From assembly GCA_021732785.1 (NCBI GenBank), contig JAKFUG010000028.1, positions 1 through 64,000 on the forward strand: a DNA stretch of 64,000 bases, read 5' to 3'. This document shows positions 16,542 to 24,445 of the stretch, piece by piece. Source of the stretch: Planctomycetaceae bacterium (GTDB taxonomy: Bacteria; Planctomycetota; Planctomycetia; Planctomycetales; Planctomycetaceae). The notes beneath the pieces are model-generated. The model was not told the origin of the DNA. It did no database searches and was given only the letters and a program-made list of their open reading frames with translations. Each line of letters opens with the position of its first letter. Position 1 is the stretch's first letter. The translations under genes and the position numbers were made by a program.

Positions 16542-18332
16542 TTAGACGCCAGCCCACGCAGGCTGGGGCGCTTCGAATGTCACCGTCTTGCCATGTTGCG
16601 GATGGGCGAATGTGAGTTGCCAGGCGTGCAGGCACATCGGCGTCTCCCCCATTTGCAGGGTTTGCACATCGCCGAGCTGGTGATCGCGCCGATACATGGC
16701 ATCGCCGACGATGGGCCACCCCAGATACCAGAGATGGACGCGGATCTGGTTCGTCCGTCCGGTTTTCGGCGTGACACACAGGAGCGTTGTGCCGTCGGTC
16801 AAGCGAGTGAGCACTTCAAACTCGGTGCAAGCCGCGACGCCGTTCATTTCATCGACAATACTCGCACCGCAGTGCCCCGTGCTTTGTGTCAGCGCGGCAT
16901 CGCATCGGAAATGATCATCGGGAGGCGTGCCGTGGACCCGCGCGAGATAGCGTTTGGAAACTTCGCCGCGCTCAAATTGCGGTTGCAACAGGCGAGCATA
17001 CGCCGCCGTGCGCGTGAAGACCGCGATCCCGGACGTGTTCGCATCCAGGCGATGGGCCGGTCGCGGTTTCTGCGGTGCATACACCGTCTGCAGAATGGAT
17101 TGCAGCGTATTGCGGTTGTAGCGGCCGCTGGGGTGCATCGGCAGCGGGGCGGGCTTGTTGAGAACAATCAGCGCCGCATCTTCATAGAGCAGTTCGATCG
17201 CGGCGTTCACAGCGGGTTCACTCTGCATCCGCTCAACCGTGAAATACGATTCCCCCGGCTGGACGACATGCGATGCCGCAACCGCACGATGATCACGATC
17301 GACCACTTCCCCGCTCTCGCAGCGCTGCTGCCAGGCGTCGCGCGCAATGAACGGCAGCACGTCACAGAGAAAATCCAGCAGCATCCATCCCGCATGTCGC
17401 GCTGCAATTTTCAATGGACGGAAATTGTCCCGCGGTTCACTGCCGGGCAACGGCGTCGTGACTTCCTTGAGCTGGCAACGATGGGCTTCCAGACTGCGGG
17501 ACTGTTGTTCCTCCGGTGATCGATAGCACCGCGGACACGATACGCCTTCAACGGTCAACGGGTCAGTCATTTCTTCCGGCGTGAGCACGCTTTGACACGC
17601 GAAGCAAAAGCCGTGGCGGGATTCATCCAGATCGGCGGCCAGGCCGACGCGCTTATCGAAGACAAAGCACTCGCCCTCGTAATGGTCGCCGCCGCACTCT
17701 TCGAAGTACTTCAGGATGCCGCCGTCGAGTTGATAGACCTGCTCGAAACCTTTTTGAATCAGGTAGGGTGCCGCCTTTTCACAACGGATGCCGCCAGTGC
17801 AGAAGGTGACGATGGGGGTTTGGTACGCGTCCGGAGAAAGCTGATCGGCAGCGGCGGGAAAATCACGAAACTGCTGGATGTGAATCGGCACCGCATCGCG
17901 AAACGTGCCGAGATTCACTTCAAAATCATTCCGCGTATCCAGCAGCGTGACGGGGCGTCCTTCATCCAGCCAGCGCTTCAATTCCTGCGGGCTCAACCGG
18001 GGTGCCGGGCGGTGGATGGGATCCACGTCATCAACACCGAACGCGATGATTTCCTTCTTGATTTTCACCAGCATGCGCGTGAAGGGTTGCTCGCGGCTTT
18101 CGCTGAACTTGGCCGGCAGTTTTTCGAGCCCGGGAACCGCCCGTACCATTGCCAGCAGTTGATCAATTTCTGCTGACCCACCGGCGACGAAAAGATTGAT
18201 TCCTTCCGTGCTCAGCAGAATCGTCCCTTTCAGCCCCCATTCCCGGCACACCGAAATCAGGCGGTCGCGTAACGGCTGGAGATTTTCGAGTGACGCAAAT
18301 TGATAGGCGGATATATTGACGACCGCAGGCAA
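16542..18332 (-). CDS. Fusion of TrhO-type tRNA U34 hydroxylase and RluA-type pseudouridine synthase
   Basis: The 596-residue protein has two enzymes in one chain. Residues 1-275 match TrhO/YceA: an acylphosphatase-like N-terminus (LSTEGINLFVAG), a rhodanese domain with the active cysteine in CTGGIRC (178-184), and a cysteine zinc-type cluster (C243, C246, C266, C269). Residues 375-596 are an RluA-family synthase with HRLDANTSG at 428-436 (catalytic Asp430) and PKTGRTNQIRVHL. The middle part may act as an RNA-binding linker. TrhO adds a hydroxyl to U34 of some tRNAs; RluA-type enzymes isomerise uridine in rRNA or tRNA. There is no frameshift or internal start that would separate them, so I read this as a true fusion. 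Confidence 0.9.
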   Translation of the reverse strand: MPAVVNISAYQFASLENLQPLRDRLISVCREWGLKGTILLSTEGINLFVAGGSAEIDQLLAMVRAVPGLEKLPAKFSESREQPFTRMLVKIKKEIIAFGVDDVDPIHRPAPRLSPQELKRWLDEGRPVTLLDTRNDFEVNLGTFRDAVPIHIQQFRDFPAAADQLSPDAYQTPIVTFCTGGIRCEKAAPYLIQKGFEQVYQLDGGILKYFEECGGDHYEGECFVFDKRVGLAADLDESRHGFCFACQSVLTPEEMTDPLTVEGVSCPRCYRSPEEQQSRSLEAHRCQLKEVTTPLPGSEPRDNFRPLKIAARHAGWMLLDFLCDVLPFIARDAWQQRCESGEVVDRDHRAVAASHVVQPGESYFTVERMQSEPAVNAAIELLYEDAALIVLNKPAPLPMHPSGRYNRNTLQSILQTVYAPQKPRPAHRLDANTSGIAVFTRTAAYARLLQPQFERGEVSKRYLARVHGTPPDDHFRCDAALTQSTGHCGASIVDEMNGVAACTEFEVLTRLTDGTTLLCVTPKTGRTNQIRVHLWYLGWPIVGDAMYRRDHQLGDVQTLQMGETPMCLHAWQLTFAHPQHGKTVTFEAPQPAWAGV

Positions 18333-18510
18333 GGACCGACTCCGATACCAGACGTACCATCGCGAAACGATTGTGCTTGCGAGTGACGATCAAAACTCGA
18401 CCACCGGGTGAGCATCGCCATCAGCGAGGTTTATCGTGACTTGCTCGCGCAGGATTTTCCATCCCGCAGCGCAGCATCGACCGACCGGTAGTAGTTGGTC
18501 AGATTAAAGA

Positions 18511-18582
18511 GTCGGGGCAGGGGCCCCGACCTATCGAGGTGGAAATTAACTGGAAATCATAGGTTGGGGCCCCCGCCCCGAC
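18511..18582. repeat. Inverted repeat, GTCGGGGC family, copy 1 (in 303-bp spacer)
   Basis: The 24-base arms 18511-18534 and 18559-18582 are inverted copies with one G:T-type mismatch, built on GTCGGGGC and GGGGCCCCGAC. The sequence TTGAATTC follows at 18587. The same core and the same TTGAATTC occur at 53895-53966. The rest of the 18333-18635 spacer, between two minus-strand genes, shows no gene. Confidence 0.8.
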
Positions 18583-18635
18583 ATTTTTGAATTCAAACGG
18601 ACTCACGACCCAACCGGCAGTGTCCGAGGCGCGGT

Positions 18636-19910
18636 TTACGCGGCGATCGATTCCTGCGAACCACCGAAACGATTGCGCGTTGTCAGCAAGTGAATGGCAG
18701 CGGTCAAGCCGTGCAGGGCTTCGTCGAATTGTTGCGTTTCGTGCAGCAGGCGGATGTTGTCGGCCAGAACCTGTTGCAGTTCGACCAGCTTCCCTTCGCC
18801 TTGCGTGAGCCCTTCGAACGACTTGCCCACATCGCGGAAATCGTCGCGCAGGGCGGCGATGCTCTCCAGCGTGCGCTGAATCGTCGCGAGATGTTGCGTC
18901 TGCCGCGATTCGATCTGTGTCAGCATCTGGCCGTGCCGTTGATCGCCCTTATTTTCGAGCGTTTCGTGACGTTGTTCCAATGAGTGCAGGGCCGTCGTCC
19001 ACGCCGCGGCTTCCTGGCGCTGACGGTCGTCGAAACGTTGCAGGAGCATGTCGAACGACTGCGTCCACGCGGCAATCTGGCGGTCGAGTGTCGTCGCAAA
19101 GACTTTAAGGGCGTCATCGTTCGCTTGTTGCAGCACATTCAGGAACGGCGTGAGATTTTCGTGCTTGGCTTCGAAACGGTTGAGCAGTTCCCGTTCGATG
19201 AAGCGATCCACAAACGCATCGATGCTGAATTCCAGCCGTTCGCACAGGAACAGGCCAAACATCATCGTCATGGCTGCCGCGAGGGCCACCGTGGTGGTGT
19301 TGAACGCTTCGCCCATTTCCGAGACGACTTCCGGCAACCGGTTGGCCATGTCGTCGAACGAGATGCCACTGAGGGCTGTGCCGAAGTGGACCACGGTGCC
19401 GAGGAAGCCGAGAATCGGTGTGACGGCGATCACGAACCGCGCGAGCGTGTACCGGGCGTATGTTTCGTCCTGGCCCTGACCGGCGAGGTATTGCAAGTGG
19501 TCGCGGTATTCGTCGACCGAGCGGTTTTCCACGACGTAATCGAGCGCCGCCGCGACGCGCTGGCCGAGACGCGATTGTGTTAACCAGCGTGGCCGCTGCT
19601 GCACGCCTTCCAATAGTTCCACGGCATGGGAAATCGGTTCGCGACCACTGCGCGCGGGCAACCAGCCTTCGCGCAAGGCCAGCAGCTCACGGGGAAATGT
19701 GAACGACTTCATCATCAGGTCGATGACGCCCCAGATGAACATCGCCACAATGACGTAATCGACCGGATGTTCGGTGGTGTACCGCGCGAGCAATGTGCCG
19801 TGCATCGATGGCTGCCACATCACCCAATAGAATGCCACCGTTCCTGCGGCACCCAGGATGAGGGAAACGTCCACACCGCGCGACACAAGCTGCTTGAGTT
19901 TGGTAAGCAT
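18636..19910 (-). CDS. MotA/TolQ/ExbB-type proton channel protein with long C-terminal coiled coil
   Basis: The 424-residue protein has transmembrane segments near 15-35 and 50-68 and a MotA/TolQ/ExbB core near 155-230: FVIAVTPILGFLGTVVHFGTALSGI and NTTTVALAAAMTMMFGLFL. These resemble the two channel helices that use the proton or sodium gradient to energise partners. The C-terminal half (about 240-400) is rich in Q, E, R and L with heptad spacing and should be a cytoplasmic coiled coil, a layout seen in some MotA-like proteins of unknown partners. No exbD, tolR or motB gene lies next to it. I cannot say whether it powers transport, motility or envelope integrity. Confidence 0.8.
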   Translation of the reverse strand: MLTKLKQLVSRGVDVSLILGAAGTVAFYWVMWQPSMHGTLLARYTTEHPVDYVIVAMFIWGVIDLMMKSFTFPRELLALREGWLPARSGREPISHAVELLEGVQQRPRWLTQSRLGQRVAAALDYVVENRSVDEYRDHLQYLAGQGQDETYARYTLARFVIAVTPILGFLGTVVHFGTALSGISFDDMANRLPEVVSEMGEAFNTTTVALAAAMTMMFGLFLCERLEFSIDAFVDRFIERELLNRFEAKHENLTPFLNVLQQANDDALKVFATTLDRQIAAWTQSFDMLLQRFDDRQRQEAAAWTTALHSLEQRHETLENKGDQRHGQMLTQIESRQTQHLATIQRTLESIAALRDDFRDVGKSFEGLTQGEGKLVELQQVLADNIRLLHETQQFDEALHGLTAAIHLLTTRNRFGGSQESIAA

Positions 19911-20073
19911 GGCGATTGCGACCCGTTCTGATCGGAAGACTGTGAATCAGAGCGGCTCATACCGGAGCGAAGCAACGGCGGCAAGATCGCGAGTGATCAG
20001 GACTCGAATGGCATGCTGACATCGGCGAAAGAAGCGAAGTCCGATAGAAGAACATCGGCGGATTCTGCCGAAA

Positions 20074-20164
20074 AGTAGCCCTGTCGCTCCGCGACAGGAA
20101 AGCCGTTTTCAGCAATGGCGCTGTATGTTTCTCGGCTTTCCTGTCGCGGAGCGACAGGGCTACT
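20074..20164. repeat. Long inverted repeat, CCTGTCGCTCCGCGACAGG family, copy 2
   Basis: Arms 20074-20105 and 20133-20164 are perfect 32-bp inverted copies around a 27-bp loop. The central 24 bases of the arm match the copy at 2907-2994. The right arm overlaps the stop codon of the DNA methyltransferase at 20160-20162. The loops of the two copies are unrelated. Confidence 0.9.
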
Positions 20165-21011
20165 TTCGTTGCAATCGTCCCGGTTTCTGCATGAGCAGGA
20201 TGAACTCATGGACCTTGTTGATGCGGAACACCGCGGGATAGCCCAACGGTCGCAGGCTGTTGTATTCGGCTTGCCGGTTCCAGATGACGATGTCATCGAG
20301 CCGATACCCCTCGGTTTCCAATCGGCGGGCCAAGTCGCTGTGAAGCGGATAGAACCGGTCTTTTTTGCGGAGATCCATGACATTGATGCAGCAGTGTGCC
20401 CCCGGCTTGAGTGCGTCGAACACTTGCCGGAAGACATCGGCGAGCGCCTCAAGGTAGGCGTCGTAATCGGCGATGACGGCGAGATCACCGTCGTGGTTAC
20501 CATAATGGCGGACAGTCTTATAATCGGCGGTGCGTTTCTGGCCGAGAATGTTCCAATACGGCGGCGATGTGATGCACAGATCGACCGATTCCGCAGCCAC
20601 GTGGCGTGTGAGTTCCGTCGCCGATGCTTCATGAATCACCGCAGGCGCCGCATCACCGGCGAGACGTTGACGGGCCAGCGCCGCATACTCGGACGACAGT
20701 TCGATTCCCTGCGATCGCTTGCCGCGTCGCTGCGCCGCCACGAGCGTGCTGCCCGATCCGCAGAATGGATCGAGCACGCAATCGTCGCCCGTCGCCGGGA
20801 GAAACGATTCAATCAATCGCTCGGCCAGTGCGACCGGAAACTGCGCGGGATGCTTCAGCCGTTGTTCTTCCGCGGTCTTGCGAAGATCGCTCCAGACACT
20901 GATCGAGTTTTGCAGCCAGCGTTTGCCGTCGAGATCGTTGCACCGCGGCGGTTGTCGGCGCGGGGGCTTGGGGGGCACATCGGCGGCTTTCGTCCGTTTC
21001 CGCGGACTCAT
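20160..21011 (-). CDS. Orphan N4-cytosine/N6-adenine DNA methyltransferase
   Basis: The 283-residue enzyme carries the AdoMet-binding motif DPFCGSGST at 81-89 and the catalytic motif TSPPYW at 148-153, the latter favouring N4-cytosine or N6-adenine methylation of exocyclic amines. HPAQFPVALAERLI just before motif I fits the motif X region. The order is therefore X, I, IV. A basic N-terminal tail (KRTKAADVPPKPPRR) may bind DNA. No restriction endonuclease or specificity subunit is nearby, so it is a solitary methyltransferase. Its ATG overlaps the TGA of the upstream cytochrome gene (ATGA), so it is translated from that message. Its stop lies inside a palindromic repeat. Confidence 0.9.
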   Translation of the reverse strand: MSPRKRTKAADVPPKPPRRQPPRCNDLDGKRWLQNSISVWSDLRKTAEEQRLKHPAQFPVALAERLIESFLPATGDDCVLDPFCGSGSTLVAAQRRGKRSQGIELSSEYAALARQRLAGDAAPAVIHEASATELTRHVAAESVDLCITSPPYWNILGQKRTADYKTVRHYGNHDGDLAVIADYDAYLEALADVFRQVFDALKPGAHCCINVMDLRKKDRFYPLHSDLARRLETEGYRLDDIVIWNRQAEYNSLRPLGYPAVFRINKVHEFILLMQKPGRLQRK

Positions 21012-24000
21012 GGCTGCGGCGATCCCGTCGAACTGACCGTCGCTGCGCGGCGTCCCAGCGAGACGACATACGCATAGAGATCGGCATAATCGCCGGGCGT
21101 CAGGTCTTTCAACAATCCCGCCGGCATCAACGAAACGGGGGACAGCCGGCGTTCATCGATGTTGTTCGCTTCGATACGAAACGTTTGCTGCAACGCATTT
21201 CGCAGCAGCAGACCATCGATCGATTCGTAGACGATCATTCCCGAAAACGACTTGCCCTCTTTCGTGGTGATCATCGTCGTCTGATACCGGGCGGAAACAT
21301 CGCGGCTCGGCATCAGAATCGCGGTGAAAAAATCGTTGCGCGAGAACCGATCGGCCGCCCCGGCGAGATCGGGTCCGAGCGCCGAGCGCCCGCCGTGACA
21401 CTGAATGCAGCCGCGCTTTTCATAGAGCAGACGACCCCGTTCTCCGTCGCCGGTGGTCCACGGTGCGATCGCCAGAACGGCCTGCATCTGTTCGAGATCC
21501 GCTTCGCTGCCGAACGCCCCCGCTGCTTCTTTTGGCCATTGCTTACGAATGGAATCGGTCCAGGCGGTGATGGCGTCCGGCTGTGGTTTGTAACCTGGTT
21601 TCCCGGTGACGAACGGAATTTTTTGACGAGTGTTGCGTTCCAGCAATTTGACGACGCGTTCCCGTGCGGCGTATTCGCGCTCATCCTGACCGAGACGTCG
21701 CAGGGCCGTGAGCAGCGCGACTTGCTCCGCGCCGGTAGCATCGGCGGGCAAGGCTTCCAACGCGGACAAACACGCGGCCAGCACTTCCGCTTGTGATGAT
21801 TCCAACCCGGCGAGAAAACGTGGCCGATCAATCACTTCGGGCTTTTCAGAAAGCGTGCTGAGGACGGCCCCGCGCACCGCGAACCGCTCGAACTGTTGCC
21901 GTACGACTTCCCGATGCTGCGGCAATGGCGACGCACCGAGCAGGAAAATGACGTCGTTGTTCCACGGATAGTCCGGCGACTCGGCTTGCTTTGCAAAGGC
22001 CGCAATCGCATCGGTCACCCGTTGCGGTGGCATTTGGCTCATGAACAGCACATGTCCCGGCCGACCAAAGCCCGGAACGTCGACCATGATCGGCGTGAGG
22101 TATTCATCCAGTTCCGCGTGCCGCGTGAAGAGATCTTTGAAGCGATCATTCCAGGCATTGTCCTGCGGGAGTTTCCGCGTGGTGATTTTTTCCTCAATCC
22201 GCACGAATGCTTCCGCAAGTTTCTGTCGTTGTGCCGCCGTGCGAGTGACGGGAATGCGGGCGGCCACGAGCAGGTGGTGCAAATCCTCGATGGGATCGGA
22301 ATCCACGGTGACGTTGGCTAACACTTTATCGAGCAGTTTTTGATTGAGCGGGCCGAGCATCGCCAACACGCGGCCTAACTCTTCGTCGACCAGCGGTTGC
22401 CGGGTGGGATACAAGTCGGCGAGTTGCGCCCGGAGCGTGTCCCAATCGCGTTCGAGGTCTGCGGGGTCGATGCGCGGGGAGTAACCATCAAACGCTGGCG
22501 GATGGTGATTGGAAGGACCGAGGTCGCCGAGCATCCATTGCAATAGTCGCAAGGCATCCAGCTTGAGATCGACGGGATAATCCCCCTGCAACACGGTCAC
22601 GGCGAGTGGGGACATACTTTTGCGGACGCGCTCGGGATTCGCCTGAGCATGGGCCAACCAGCCCGCGGCATAGGAGACAACCGCCCGCGCCCCCGATTTG
22701 GTACTGGCGTCCGCAATCGCGCCGAGAGCCGCTTCGGGCATCTGAGCGATCACCGTCGCCGCCAGTTGCCGCAGGGAATGGTCATCACTTCCCAGTTGCC
22801 GGACGAGCCCTTCCGTGAGATCGATCCAATTGGTGTTTTCGGGAAGCGTGAACGCGGATTGCAAAGCAGCCCGGGCGACCATCGGATGCGGATCATTCAA
22901 CCCAGCGGCAATGATGGGGACCGGAATCGGTGTCGCCGCTTTCCGTCCCCGTGCCCACAAGGCCCGTGCTCGCACTTCAGGAGAAGTTGACTTCAATAAC
23001 CTCTGGCATGTGGCATCATCGATCCCGTCGAACATCTCCGTCAGGATTTCAATGGCCCGCACACGCTCGGCAGCGGAGCGCGATTCCTCTTCCGCAGCCG
23101 TGCGGAGGACCGAGGCACCGAGTGTTTTCGCGATCGGCATCCATTGGTGACGCGACCAACTGGATAACGGTTGCGGCGCCGACAGGCATTCGTCGAGAGG
23201 CAAGGCTGCCAGACGGCGGGGAGCATCGCTGATGGCCCGCACGCGATACACCGCACCGCGCGTGCCGCGACCGCCGACGCTGATATACAACGAACCATCG
23301 GGGCCGACTTCGCAATCCGTCGGGGCAAAGCCGTGTGAACCGATCCCCGACATGAAGACGTCGGACGTGGCCCGCCAGGTCGAACCCGCGGGCGTTAACT
23401 TCAGACACAGCACGCGGCCGTATGTCCAATCGAGGGCAAAGATCGCGCCGTGGTATTCCGCGGGAAACTGCGTGTGCCGATAACACGTCACCCCGGTGGG
23501 CGATCCGCGGCCAAACGATCCCAGGACCGGCGGCATGTCGAATGAGTAATTGGGACGCTTCCAACTGCGGCTGACCCAACCGAGATCCGAACCGGGCAAC
23601 ATCTGAAACACGCGCGTCGGACGATACCACGGCATCGAAATATCACGTTCATCATCGCTGTCGTAAGTGAACAGGTCACCCGCGGCGTTGAACGCAAAAT
23701 CGTAGGCATTGCGGATGCCGTCGGTATAGATTTCTCCGCCGCGCAGATCGGGTGAGAATCGCAACAAGGCCCCGGCGCGGGGATGTTTCACGGGCGAAGT
23801 TGGCAGCGTGGCATACGCCGCGGTAATTTTCGCCGTATTCCCCGCGATGAGATACCACCAGCCGTCCGGTCCTTGCTGAATCGAGTGCGAATCATGTTCG
23901 CCGCCGGTTTGCAGTTTCAGCAGCACATCGGGCGGTCCATCGGCCTGGTCGTCGCCGTTCTGATCGCGATACCGCAACAGCCCGCCATCGCCAACGCAGA

Positions 24001-24316
24001 GCAATGATCGACCGTGAAAATAGAGTCCCTGCGCCCCGGATTGCGGACCGTCGGCGAATTTTTTGACCTCATCGACGCGCCCGTCGCCATCTTTGTCGAT
24101 CAGGATTTTGACGTAACCCGGACCGCTGACCACAACTCGGCCGAGGGTGTCGATGGTCAGCGCGAAAATATCGTGGGCGTGAGCATCGTTGGCGAACTCT
24201 ACGGCTTCAAAGCCGGACGGGACGCGCACGGGAACCGCGTTGTCGTCCTCAGCCGCGGTGGTTTCCGCGACTGACAACGCCACCACGATTCCCACGAACT
24301 GCAGCCACCCGCGCAT
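21008..24316 (-). CDS. Secreted dehydrogenase-HEAT-cytochrome c protein (PVC-type heme-binding)
   Basis: The product is about 1102 residues from the ATG at 24316, which follows AAGGAT; a longer frame starts at 24379 without a ribosome site. Residues 1-22 are a signal peptide. Residues 30-360 form a soluble-glucose-dehydrogenase-like propeller (VPSGFEAVEFANDAHAHDIFAL, DKDGDGRVDEVKKFADG, GIRNAYDFAFNAAGDLFT, GSLYISVGGRGTRGAVYRV). A long helical middle has HEAT-like repeats. Near residue 970 is a heme c site, CIQCH, in the planctomycete cytochrome c type. It should be a periplasmic oxidoreductase passing electrons to heme; the substrate may be a sugar but is unknown. It is coupled to a DNA methyltransferase gene, an odd pairing. 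Confidence 0.9.
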   Translation of the reverse strand: MRGWLQFVGIVVALSVAETTAAEDDNAVPVRVPSGFEAVEFANDAHAHDIFALTIDTLGRVVVSGPGYVKILIDKDGDGRVDEVKKFADGPQSGAQGLYFHGRSLLCVGDGGLLRYRDQNGDDQADGPPDVLLKLQTGGEHDSHSIQQGPDGWWYLIAGNTAKITAAYATLPTSPVKHPRAGALLRFSPDLRGGEIYTDGIRNAYDFAFNAAGDLFTYDSDDERDISMPWYRPTRVFQMLPGSDLGWVSRSWKRPNYSFDMPPVLGSFGRGSPTGVTCYRHTQFPAEYHGAIFALDWTYGRVLCLKLTPAGSTWRATSDVFMSGIGSHGFAPTDCEVGPDGSLYISVGGRGTRGAVYRVRAISDAPRRLAALPLDECLSAPQPLSSWSRHQWMPIAKTLGASVLRTAAEEESRSAAERVRAIEILTEMFDGIDDATCQRLLKSTSPEVRARALWARGRKAATPIPVPIIAAGLNDPHPMVARAALQSAFTLPENTNWIDLTEGLVRQLGSDDHSLRQLAATVIAQMPEAALGAIADASTKSGARAVVSYAAGWLAHAQANPERVRKSMSPLAVTVLQGDYPVDLKLDALRLLQWMLGDLGPSNHHPPAFDGYSPRIDPADLERDWDTLRAQLADLYPTRQPLVDEELGRVLAMLGPLNQKLLDKVLANVTVDSDPIEDLHHLLVAARIPVTRTAAQRQKLAEAFVRIEEKITTRKLPQDNAWNDRFKDLFTRHAELDEYLTPIMVDVPGFGRPGHVLFMSQMPPQRVTDAIAAFAKQAESPDYPWNNDVIFLLGASPLPQHREVVRQQFERFAVRGAVLSTLSEKPEVIDRPRFLAGLESSQAEVLAACLSALEALPADATGAEQVALLTALRRLGQDEREYAARERVVKLLERNTRQKIPFVTGKPGYKPQPDAITAWTDSIRKQWPKEAAGAFGSEADLEQMQAVLAIAPWTTGDGERGRLLYEKRGCIQCHGGRSALGPDLAGAADRFSRNDFFTAILMPSRDVSARYQTTMITTKEGKSFSGMIVYESIDGLLLRNALQQTFRIEANNIDERRLSPVSLMPAGLLKDLTPGDYADLYAYVVSLGRRAATVSSTGSPQP

Positions 24317-24445
24317 CGCACATCCTTGAACGAACCGCCGGCGCGTGCATCCGTCACGAAATGGCTCGCCCGCCAGCACGGCAACTGTATCGCATGCCCG
24401 GTTTCACGGCAATTCGACCTGCCATCGCGTACCGATGCTCGGCCG

